Source: Bemisia tabaci
Taxonomy: Eukaryota > Arthropoda > Insecta > Hemiptera > Aleyrodidae
Direction of reading: 5' to 3'
Assembly (NCBI RefSeq): GCF_918797505.1
Contig: NC_092793.1
Coordinates: 61,709,749 to 61,773,748 of the forward strand
Length of the DNA stretch: 64,000 bases
Below, piece after piece: positions 22,930-33,675 of this stretch. The stretch's first letter is position 1; the number at the start of each line of letters is the position of its first letter. A program made the translations under genes and the position numbers. Under the pieces are notes generated by a model that was not told the origin of the DNA, searched no databases, and saw only the letters and a program-made list of their open reading frames with translations.

Positions 22930-23461
22930 AAGTAGGTAAGTAAGTAAGGGCCGGGCTTACTGGCGAGGCACCCTCAAGGGGCCAAGGCAACTGGCTACTG
23001 CTGTCTTGCACCCTGAAGTTGGACCGTACTGCTTAACTTCATACTACTGACGCATTGTGTAACCTCTATATTCCCGCGAGGCTCAGCGACCGTCTGATAG
23101 CCAACGATAGGTCTTATCAAAGACTGTGGCAGACGCTGCAGAGCACGGATTTTTGGAGCACGGACATGCCTCCACTGAGTTGTACTGTGTTGTTGCAATC
23201 CCCACTGATAAGTAACGCTGGCAGTCGCGCACATCACGAGTGATCACCGATTTCTTCCCAACCCAGTGCAGACGGATTACTTACTGGGTGACTATGTCTC
23301 TCCCGCACCCTGTTACCTCGAAGGGTCAGGGTTTTGGAGTGGCATAGTCATCCACGGTCACGATGACTGAAATTGGAGTGTCCTCAAATATCTGTCACCT
23401 CCGGGGATTGAACCTCGGACCTCAGGGTTGGCAGCGAACTGCCTTGACCAACACATAACAG
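22930..23461 (-). mobile_element. tRNA-derived SINE
   Basis: On the minus strand the 5' end (23392-23461) looks like a tRNA. The acceptor strands CTGTTAT and GTGACAG pair with two G-T wobbles. An A-box-like TGGTCAAGGCAG and a B-box GGTTCAATCC are present. A roughly 450-bp body follows, ending in repeated TTAC words at 22928-22949 as a SINE tail. RNA polymerase III promoters of this kind drive SINE transcription. The length is about 530 bp. No target duplication was fixed. Confidence 0.7.
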
Positions 23462-24337
23462 AGGCTGACAAGTCTACTTATTATTTCACCACTTTAAAGA
23501 CTAAAAGGCACCTTTGGACATCACAGGTGCTCATGCATGGGAACTCTGTCCCCCTTCGAATTTGGTCACTGTTCTGGGTTCTTCAGGAAGACAAAAGTGA
23601 ATATTACCTGTCATAATAATTCCTAAATACACACTGGTCCTTTCTTCAACAATGCTGCTATTTCATTTCAGAAATTATTGCTATCATAGAATCTTATCAA
23701 GAGAGTGGATAATTCTATTGTCTCATCACAAGCTTTTGGCACGCATGGTGTAGCTTTCGAACTCGAACAGATACCATTTTCTTGGATATTTTAATTCGTA
23801 GTTATCCAAACCATGGTAATAGGCAATCAAAAACAATAAAAAAATAACTTAATGTCAGCTACTGATAGAGAAAAAATCTTCCTCTCCAAAGCTAGATTCG
23901 GTGCAAACTTGCAATTTCTCAGAAAAAAGTGATATGATACATTAAAAAATATGCGAGAAATCAACCTTGCAAAGGATAAAAGAATAGATAACAATGAGTA
24001 ATGCAAACTATAGCAGCATAATTGAGGCAGTTTGCACATTGAAACTGAACAAATTGCTGCAAAATTGCGCAAAAAGGGGCGCATTAAAAAAAAGATAAAA
24101 AAGCATACAGTATAAGACATGATTGTTTGATTAACAAAGATATCACAGCCAAAATTATGGCAAGAGAGCTTAAAATAGGAATGATGCAATATGGACTATG
24201 TCTATGAAAAAGCCTCTAAGAAAACTCATACCACTCACCAGAACTTGGTTAACAGACATAAAACCACGCAGAGAATATCTGAAAGCCTGAAAAATTACAC
24301 ATCTTCTTTGGAAGGCTATTAAAATCATTCATTGTAG

Positions 24338-24388
<51 letters not shown>

Positions 24389-25633
24389 ATGTAGTCAAAA
24401 AAGCAAAGAAGAATAAGGCACTTGCATGAAAATTCTTTGGTTTTTTAAATTAAAAGATTAATAAAAGAGATAATATTCGTGACAAAGAAAATTGAAATGA
24501 AAGTGGCTAAGTTTAGTAACAATGGGTCAGTTGTGCTTGTCACAGAATCGAATTTCGGTGGTCTAAGTGGAAAAAAATTATAAGGTCCATTCAAACACCA
24601 AGTTTCTACGTCCAATGCAAGCAGAACCGTCACGGTCGTCACCCATCAAAATACACTACAGATGATGCCAACCCCACCACAGTAGTGCCTACCATCGTTT
24701 TTGCCACCTTGGCATCATCAATCATAAACACATTTGCACTAGTTAGCTTGACATAATAAGCATAGATGTTACTAAGGTGGAAGAATCCATAATGTGCAGC
24801 ACTAGCAGTGGATGATGTCAAACGCTGTGTATTTCGATAAGCAATACCTCCGATATTCGGCAAAGAAACTTGACATTTGAAAAGATCTTGATTATTTTTT
24901 GCAAATCTATAAGCTCAAAAAAATCAAAACTTAATTCTTAGAGAGGCACAACTGACTCATAAGGGAAGTGATTCCGCATATTCGTGCACGCTCCAAAATT
25001 TTTTCCCTGCTTTGATTGTTGTAGATTTAATAATACTCGCTTAGGGCTTTGTTTAAGAAAAATGAGCATTTTCTTAAATAAATTACGACTACTCATTCAA
25101 TTAACACAAGAACACGGTACATATGACCTTGTATTTATAGAAAATTATTGATCAAAAATTTCAAGCTCTAACCTTGGGCATTGAACAGAAATTATATATT
25201 TTCATTCATTCTTAATTTATCAATAATTAGCCTTTATCTAGGTTTCGAAAAAAAGTGCTGAGCGCTCTTTGACCTCATAAAATCACACATCTCAGATTTG
25301 TCACCTTTCTGGCATTGAATCTGTATCTAAGCTTACGAATTCCTGTTACATGCAAGTGTCTCATTGCAATAATTTACAGGGACACAAATTGACAAGTTGT
25401 TCTTGATAAAATTACACAATATTTCTTTCTGATTCAAAATTTAAAATTGACTGAACTTAAAACGTAAAGACATTATTAAAATAATGTAATGTACCATCAA
25501 TAATATATGTGTGTGAGCCTTAAAATACAATACAACATACTTTCATTTACGTTGATGACTTATTGGAAGCAAGGGGTGTGTACAATGAGGCATTAAATTT
25601 GGGAGGTAACTTTTGATCATTAGGTATCTGTTC
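23462..25633. other. Spacer with poly(A) tract, no confirmed gene
   Basis: Contains a long poly(A) run at 24339-24385. A 74-codon minus-strand frame (24639-24863) has ordinary amino-acid composition but no recognised family. On the minus strand, the sequence after the AG at 23608-23609 could encode TFVFLKNP, weakly like the start of the missing NTAN1 terminal exon. Confidence 0.35.
24339..24385. repeat. Poly(A) tract
   Basis: About 46 consecutive A bases. It may be the tail of a plus-strand retro-insertion; the body was not identified. Confidence 0.6.
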
Positions 25634-26072
25634 TGCCAGGGACGAGTTCCATAGGACGCCGTTCTGTTGTGAGCGGGTGATTGCAGCGCATTCTCGCGTA
25701 GGATCCTAGTCAACTCAGAGGATCCTTCCCCCCGAACCTCGACTCATCCATCGCCCGCTCCAAAAGTGAGGTTAAGCCGGAGATTGAAAAATAACACATA
25801 AGGCGGCTGAATTCTTGAAAAATAAGTATATTTTTGGCGTTTTTCGACCCCTTTCGACAAGGAAGGGCCCGCCGCATGTATTAATACGCTGAAAAATTCG
25901 ATTTTTTGCAGTTATACGCAATCCTACGGATTTTAATGAAGTCCAACAACTGATAACAGCAGTGAGTTGCGAGGATCCTACGCGAGAATGCAGCACTAGT
26001 ACCTGCTCACGAATTTTTACATTGACTCTTACGGGAGTCCAGGGTCCTATAGAACTGGTCCCTGGTTCTGCT
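25634..26072. mobile_element. MITE, about 440 bp
   Basis: Inverted ends: CAGGGACGAGTTCCATAGGA at the left and TCCTATAGAACTGGTCCCTG at the right. The inner arms share GCATTCTCGCGTAGGATCCT with its inverted copy AGGATCCTACGCGAGAATGC. The minus-strand frame at 25772-26104 is a product of the element, not a gene. Confidence 0.75.
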
Positions 26073-26759
26073 CTCGAATTAGAATAGGATTGTGTTTGAT
26101 TCAACTAAGTTCTGAAAAAATCCAAGAGGTCTAGAAATCCAAAAACTTTCGAAGGAGGTATGTAGGACTTCTTGAATGAAAATGATAATTCTGACACATG
26201 AAGTATCATGTGATCCAAGGCTTTTTTAAGAGAATTGCTCAGGGCTGAAATGAGTGGCGATCAGTTAGGTACTATAAGATACCTAAATATATATCAGACA
26301 TGTCTAACATGAGTCTAATAAGCAACTGAAGTATCAACTTTAATTGAGTCCAGATTCTTTCTAGGAATCATTTCAAGGCTAACATGTTTGTACCAACCTA
26401 ATTATGAACATCGGCGCAAATTATAGTTTGAAGAACGTAAAAAGGCTAATAACCAAGGGGTATCCAAGCTCCGGTATGTTCATCCCTGCGGTAATAATGA
26501 GGCCTATTATCCCGGAACACAGTCACTGCTGGAAATGGATGGTCTCGAATGTACTTCAGCATTGCTCGCACCTTCAAAAATTGTAAGAATCATTAATGCT
26601 AAAATTCTATTGATGTTGCTACATACAATCTTCAAAAATTGGAAAACACTTTGGAAAAGCTGCAGTGGCGTTGTATAAGAGACTTTTAATAAGAAACGAG
26701 AAACTCAAATTTTTCGACAGTACCTATCGATCTGACGACTATTAATCATTTTAGATACT

Positions 26760-27960
26760 CAGGTAATGCATTGTTGCCAAAATGCGGATCAGTGTGCTGG
26801 CTTTGCTCGTACTAGTACTACTAAGTCACTCTTATACCGCTTCTGTGCGCTCTGCGACACCCAACCGCCACTGATAGCAATCCTGCCAGAGCTCCTTCGG
26901 CAGATCGCATCCCCCCATTTCTTGCCTTATCCCCTCAATCCACGATTTGGCTGGGCATCCTCAACTTTTTCTGCCAAGGGACCCAATCCAGAATCTTCTT
27001 CGGCAACCTATCATCTGGTACCAGTTGCACATGCCCATATCTGTCAAGCTGTTTCGTGAAAATGTCATGCACTATATTGTTTCGGGAGTCCATAATTTCA
27101 CGCACCCTTTCATTCCGAACGTGATCCTACCTCCACATTCCGGCCGATCTAAGCCAGTAGTCTATTTCGGTTTCCTTCAGAATGTCCAAGGACTGTTTCT
27201 TTAACTGCCATACCTCGCTGCCATAGGTTAATATGCTTTTGATAATGGCTTTCCTCCCCTCAGATTACGACCTTTGATTGCCTAGTCCGTTTTGCCATCC
27301 GATGTTAAGCACTAACTTGTATTGTTTATGTCTCCTGGCCATCCTCCAACTCTATACCTTGCTGATTGCCTCCCACCGTTAACTTTCCTGTTTTACGAAT
27401 GCTGACTTCTAGGCCACACTTTCGATATTCAACAACCAACTTTTTAGCCATGTATTCCGCATCATCTGCATCCTGTACAACCATCACTTGGTCATCAACA
27501 GAGCACAAAGTGAAAAAGGTGTCGATCTCATTTAATGGAACCACCACGCCAGAACACTTCCTTTTCCATTCTTTTAAAACTTGTTCCAAGAAAACTTAAA
27601 ACAAAGTGGGGGAAAGACAACAACCCTGCTTTAATCTCTTGTTTACATAAAAACCCTCGCAAAACCTCCCTTGACACCAAATTTTGGAGTAAGCCTCACT
27701 ATAAAACCGCTTAATCGCTACGATAAGTCCCCAGTGAAACCAGATTTTTCCAAGGCTTCCCAGAGTTTCAGCAGCGGTACACTATCATAGGCTTTTTGAA
27801 GATCTACGAAAGCTAAGTGCGGCTCTTACCCTACTGCCATTCTTTTTTCAATAATCTGAGTGACACAAAACAGATGGTCAGTCGTCGATCTACTCATTCT
27901 AAACCCTGCCTTGAAGCTCTCCTAAAGTGGCCTGCTTTCTGGACCGTCGATTCGGCCATC
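26760..27960 (-). pseudogene. Decayed RTE-like LINE reverse transcriptase
   Basis: Read on the minus strand, conserved reverse-transcriptase blocks follow in order although stops and frameshifts interrupt them. At about 27890 is GFRMSRSTTDHLF..TQIIEKR. At about 27800 is FVDLQKAYDSVP (motif A), then a KQGCCLSPTLF block. At 27500 the active-site motif reads VDDQVMV, close to FADDQ. SILTYGSEVW at about 27230 and a C-terminal DRYGHVQL..DDRLPKKIL at about 27010 follow. The arrangement resembles RTE-type or craniofacial-protein-like insect LINEs. The frame is broken many times, so it is inactive. Confidence 0.75.
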
Positions 27961-28361
27961 GAACAGAGTTTGAAATGGAAGCCTATGAAGACCTGTAGCT
28001 CAAAGAAAAAGATCGGTTTTCGAGTCTCAAGGGGGGGGGGGGGGAGGGGAGAGAGAGCAAATCCGAGCTATTATTCGCCGTTTTCTTGTTGAATTGATGT
28101 TGCCGCGGGCTTCAAGTCGTTCTTCACACAAGTTCAGCTTATCGATACTGCACAATTTTTTGACGTAACATTCGATTCTCAAGTCAAAGATTCGATACAT
28201 CGATGCGCTTTATCGATTTCCCCCGATTTTACAAGGAACAATAATTCTTCAATAAACAATAACAACAATATGCAATACTGACGAATATCGATATGGGAAA
28301 CCAGCAATGTTTACATTTTACAAGGAACGGGCAAAATTTTTTTGTACATCTTACTAAGGTA

Positions 28362-30319
28362 GTAAAAGTTAGAGGGGGGGGGGGAGGCCGGACTTTTGGA
28401 ACACCCTGTATAGTCTAGGTAAATTGTGTAGATACCAGACACACCCCCCCCCCCCCCCCCCGGCCAACCATCTCTCTAAGGTACGCCTTCCTTAACTATG
28501 TACCACGGCTATCATCAATTGATACTAAAATTCATTTTAAAAACCACCGGACATCCGTGAAACAGGGACAGACTAAAAAAAATACCAGCCTAAATTGACA
28601 AAAAATCACAAATGTCAAATATGACACCATTCCTTAATAACCCTATAAAGTTCTCATACCTTCAGTCAAATTTTGATGTACCTAATGTTTGTTTTGAGAA
28701 AAAAATTTCATGCTCTTTTCATTGGTCCCAACAGTTTAAAAAGAAAAAATTCTGCCAAAGCTGTGTCTTGAAAGTTATAGAGCAAACTTGAAAGGACCCC
28801 GCACACCTCTTATGGGAAGATGCACCATGACGGATAGCCTTCTGACTTATGTCATTCGATTCTCCTCAAGATGCTGATCAAAAGTTAAATGAGCGCCAAC
28901 TTTCTACGATGCACCGTTTTCGCAAAAAACCTATGAGAAGATTCAATTTTTCGGCGACTATGAATAAAAAAAGAACAAAGCATTTGAGGACAGGCCCGAT
29001 GTAAGTAAGGAAAAAGCGTAGCGCGTGTCCATCTTCTTATCTGTACCTGCCGACTCAGGGGCTATCTCCCTCCCGCACTCGCCCGGTAGACGTTCAGACT
29101 TTCCTGTTCATATGCTCCTCAAGAATCTGATTTGGATGGTCGAGCAAAACGGCGAAAGGAATCCGAGATAAGACTGCCGCTCAGTGCGGGAGTTCCCCTG
29201 ATTTGTTCACTCGAGTACTGAAATGAGGAATATTTCTGGCTTTTTATCGCCGAATAATTGAATCTTCTCTTAGGTTTTTTGCGAAAACGGTGCACCGTAG
29301 AAAGTTGGCGCACATATAACTTTTGATCAGCATCCTGAGGAGAATCGAATGACATAAGTCCGAAGGCAATCCGTCATAGTGCAGCTTCCCATAATAGGTG
29401 TGCCTTAGGTGACCCTTTCGAGAAAACTTCAGCTTTTTTTTCGGTCTCTATCCCTTTAGTTCGGGACCAAACAAGTCAAAATTTAAAAAAACTAATATAC
29501 ATTTATAAATACTAATAAAAAAAAAAACACTAAGAAGTGGCCCGAACTGTACGTAACAAGGTGGAGAAATGGTGCTGGGTCCATACCATTTCGTGGGGAA
29601 AACAAAGCCAAGAAATTCCGAAAATTAAAATCAGAGTCAAAATTAAAGTTTTTGAACTCTAATGCGTACCAGCATGAAACTGAGGGGGGAAAGTGTTCAG
29701 CTCAGGCAGTTTGCATTGGATGCCTCGGACATATACATGACGGCGTTTTAATGCCGTCTTGAATTTTGCGGCAGTGTTTTTTTTTTTTTTTTTTGTTACT
29801 ATTTATAAACGTATATTAGTTTTTTTGAACTTTGACTTGTTTGGTCCCGAACTAAAGGGATAGAGATCGACAAAAAAGGCTAACATTTTCTCGAAATTTC
29901 AAGTTCGCTCTATGACCTTTAAGACACAGCTTTGACAGAATTTTTTCTTTTTAAACTGTTGGGACCAATGAAAAGAGCGTAAAATTTTTTTCTCAAAACA
30001 AACATTACATCAAAATTTGACTGAAGGTATGAGAACTTTATAGGGTTATTATGGAATGGTATCAAATTTGACATTTGTAATTTTTTGTCAATTTAGGCTG
30101 GTATTTTGTTTAATCTGTCCCTGTTCCACGGGTGTCCGATGGTTTTTAAAATAAATTTTAGTATCAATTGATGATAGCCGTGGTACATAGTTAAGGAAGG
30201 CGTACCTTAGAGAGATGGTTGGCCGGGGGGGGGGGGGTGTCTGGTATCTACACAATTTACCTAGACTAAACAGGGTGTTCCAAAAGTCGGGCCTCCCCCC
30301 CCCCTCTAACTTTTAAACG
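28362..30319. mobile_element. Foldback element, about 1.96 kb
   Basis: The outer arms 28362-28835 and 29860-30319 are inverted copies with ACACCCTGTATAG and, inverted, CAGGGTGTTCCAAAAG near the ends. The inner arms 28800-28970 and 29240-29420 pair through GAAAACGGTGCACCGT-like words. C and G runs near 28375, 28442, 30225 and 30295 also pair. The right arm is interrupted by a smaller MITE. Confidence 0.8.
29432..29880. mobile_element. MITE nested in the right arm of the foldback
   Basis: Ends TCGGTCTCTATCCCTTTAGT and, inverted, ACTAAAGGGATAGAGATCGA; the inverted pair extends through GGGACCAAACAAGTCAAA to about 90 bases. The matching position in the left foldback arm (near 28790) is uninterrupted. 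The interior is non-coding, with a poly(T) tract at about 29778. Confidence 0.75.
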
Positions 30320-33300
30320 GTTCGAGATGGAAAAATGAAACGAATGCTCATATCTCAAAGGGGACCATCTTTTGGGGGGTAAAAATTTTTGTCCCCCTCA
30401 ACAAGGGCCCTCAACTTTTTTTTTCAAATGGCAGCCCCTATCTTGTGATACCTCATTCGAAAGAGCATAAAAAACTAAGAATTTTGGCGTAAACCGCAGA
30501 TCAATATCTTAATTTTTGACCGAGTTATCCGTTTTCGAGTTATTCTATTTAACTCCGGTTCAAATTATCGTAAAGAAAAAAATAAAACGGGAAAATTTAC
30601 GAAATTGTGTTCACTTTTGAGTAAAAATTGCAGAAATTACTTCGAACTAATTTTAAGGGGGGGGGGTTTCGGACCCCCAAATACGTCAATTCAAAGGTCA
30701 TTTAATTTTCCCTCGAAGTAAGCCAATTTCCCCTAGATTTACCTCCACATTATCTAAGTAGGGTCAAAGTCAGTTCAACATTACGATGGCAAGTCCCCAA
30801 ACGGACAAAGTTCAAAAAAACGGAATTTAAACGATCAAATTTAACCACCTTTTTCATTTTTTTTCAAAGTTTTCCTGCTGGCATCAGCGAGAAAGTCTTG
30901 TGCGACCCTTGCACCATGAGGGGGGGAGGGGGCGAAGCCCCGCCATATGCCGGCGCCAAGCACCGGTACGTGGCGCTTGCGCCGCGCATAAATTGGCCTC
31001 TAAAATTAAAGATGGCTACCACAATTTGAAAACTACTTATTTATCATGATTCACAGATTTTCATGAAACTCGGTGTATCCTGGTATTTTGATCTGGTACA
31101 TTCGAATTTGACGTTACTTTCAGTTTGAATAAAAATTTGAGATGGTGGAAAAAATGATGGCGGCCTTAATTTTTAAAATATCTGTTTATCGGCTGATTTT
31201 CATGACGCTGAATACAAGTTTACTAAACCCAGTATTTTGACTAAAGATTGTCGGTTTCGATTTGAAAACATATAATTTAAGGTAATAAGAAAGGGTAAAA
31301 AAGTAATTGAAGGGCTTGGAGGACAAGGCGCATAAGTGAAATTTTTGAAAAAAAAGGTTCATTAGTGATTCCAACTAATTCTAGTTTTGAAATAAAGTCT
31401 GTGAAAAATTCATTGGTAACATCCAGTGCTTCAGCATCAAAATGTGAGTTTGAACTCTCTTTCCGCCATACGGCTTCATATAATTTAGAAATTATAATTC
31501 GTTTTTCTCAAAATAGCAAAAACTGTACTTATGTGCCTCCTCCTCCAAGCTCCTTAATTGATGGTATAAGTGATATAATGCAGTTTGTTTTAGTGATGTC
31601 GAATATTTAATTGACACAGATTAAGAAATACAAAGCCGAGTAATGAAATAAAATATCTACAAATTTTTTATTCGGTCAATTGAAGGCTAAAAAATTGTGA
31701 AATATTCTACGAATTGTCGCATATTTGGCTGACAAGATGCCGAGAGCAGTAAAAGGTTAATGTTTTTATTATTTTTCTTCTTATTTACTTAGATTTTCTA
31801 ATTTCACAAGATCCTGCTTTACATCATGTAAAGCATAGGTGCATACCCCTCTCCCCTGTTGAAAACCCTACCCTCCATTGACATCTGTACTTTCGTTATA
31901 ATCCTTGTTCGCGCTTACGCTAGAGTTGGCCGCCCAAAAGTTCCAAACCTTCCATGGTGTTTGGAATTTATCATAATTATTAGTTTTACTATTGATTCCT
32001 CCGACGCAAAAAGACCCGCTCTCCCCGAGCTGTAAACATTACACAGCCTAATTCCTCGGGTAAAGCGCTTCGCGGCGGCGTCTGGGCTCGCACCTTAACT
32101 CCCCTCATATGTAAGATGTATCATTCTGCAATATTTTTAAAAACCCATAAATGTACAGATTTCGCCATTCTCTGTCCTATTCGTTTATTTTTACGTGAAT
32201 ACATGCATAAAAACGATGAAAATTGTATTCACTCTGTGTGCGTGAAGTATCTGTTACTTCTAGACTGCAGTCCTATATTTATTTGCGCTCTTTATAGAAA
32301 GCAGAAAGGAGGAGGAGGGTCAGTTTCCCCTCCTTTTATTTATTTTCTATTGCGTTAATTAATTTTTTCCCTCCGGAAATTATATTAATAACTTAACACG
32401 ATTGATGGAATATTTGCTGTATTGCTATGACTTTTTGAAGGGTGTTGTTTTGCATAGAAACTCATCTTTCTGTAAATATCGCCATTTTTTAAGACTTTAA
32501 ATAGAGCCGTGCATAACTCAAAAATTATCGAAATTTTTTAAACAACTTATCGTTTCTTATTGTAAATTGCATGCTTGTTCACGTAGTTACAGTGGTCATT
32601 TGATGAAACACTTCTTAAAGGCTTAAAATTGAGGAAAACAGAGCTGCAAGCGGACTTTTTTAAGAAAGGTTTCATTTTTGATACCAGAAGAAACTATCCT
32701 ACTGGCAAATATTGTTACTTAAACGGACGTTGAAGACACTTTTCTGGACCAAAATTAAACGTACTTTTCAGTTACACCATTCACTTTAACTTTAAAGATC
32801 ATCATAAGTGATAAAATCTCAAAAATAAATAATAAGTTAAATTTTATCAATTTTCAATAACCTTATATTATAGAAAATTTCATGAACTTTTCATTCCGCA
32901 CCTTGTTCTCTTTCTTAAACGCTTTTTCACGCGTAAAAAGTAAGAAAAACCGTGGAAAGTTTTTTTCGGGCAAGTCGCAATTTTTTTCAACTTTGCCTCC
33001 GCATTTTCACTTAAGACGCCAAAAATAAATAAAGGTACATTTCTTGCACAAAATTTTACCAGCTTTTTGATGAATACCATGGTTTGATGAAAAAAATTGT
33101 TTGCAGCCATGAAAAACCACAAAAACCTGAGACAAAGCCTTGGTATTGAACAATTTGTCAATTTTTGACGTCTCAAATATTGGCTTCTAAGTACACCTTA
33201 ATACCTTCAAAAATTTATTGATTAACATTTTTTTGACTTCTACGTGCATCGATGAAAATTGGTAAAACTTGAAGGCTTTTGCGGGCGGAATGTCAGTCTT

Positions 33301-33513
33301 GATTAATCCTGATTTTTACTTAGGATTCCTTTTCTTTTTTTAGTTCAATAATCTTCAATTAGAAAATTCCCTCAAGAATGCTCGAAACGTTTTCCAGAAT
33401 GTCAACAAGATAAACTTTACTGCGGATACTTCCCTAATAGAAGTAAAATACGCAGTTTTCGCCTTAATTTTAACTTCTAAATAAATTTGAAATATCTAGT
33501 TGCACAATCTTAC
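30320..33513. other. Spacer downstream of the last placed NTAN1 exon
   Basis: Apart from the double-hairpin module nothing is recognised. A plus-strand frame at 31365-31610 and a minus-strand frame at 32880-33176 have no family match. The NTAN1 terminal exon was looked for on the minus strand and not found. Confidence 0.35.
30945..31003. repeat. GC-rich double-hairpin module, copy 1
   Basis: CCGGCGCCAAGCACCGG followed by TGGCGCTTGCGCC, then GCATAAATTGGCC. It is a direct copy of 56086-56150. Both are preceded by a G run and GCGAAGC. Confidence 0.6.
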
Positions 33514-33675
33514 CATTGAAACAAAATGAGGGGGCTCTATATCCGGAGTTGTTGACAAATGTTGGAGAATAAATTCGTCTGACTGCTCTAACCAAAGGTC
33601 AACACCTCTGAGAGGATTGTAATTGAATGGTCCAATGCGCATAAGACCCACTGAACAATCATAAACATCTAAAAT
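33514..33675 (-). CDS. NTAN1: NTAN1 exon 6 (last exon placed)
   Basis: 162 bases, phase 0, from acceptor TTATTTCAG to donor ATG|GTAAGA. It encodes VYDCSVGLMRIGPFNYNP and LSTTPDIEPPHFVSM, aligned with human IYDAKTEQLRIGPYSWTP and LSTSPLAEPPHFVEH. If the donor is not used, translation would stop four codons later at 33496 (VRLCN region). Confidence 0.9.

Noticed and set aside
24639..24863. 74-codon minus-strand frame with protein-like composition
   Set aside because: No family recognised and no splice context; could be part of a repeat.
31365..31610. 81-codon plus-strand frame
   Set aside because: No recognised domain; composition close to AT-rich background.
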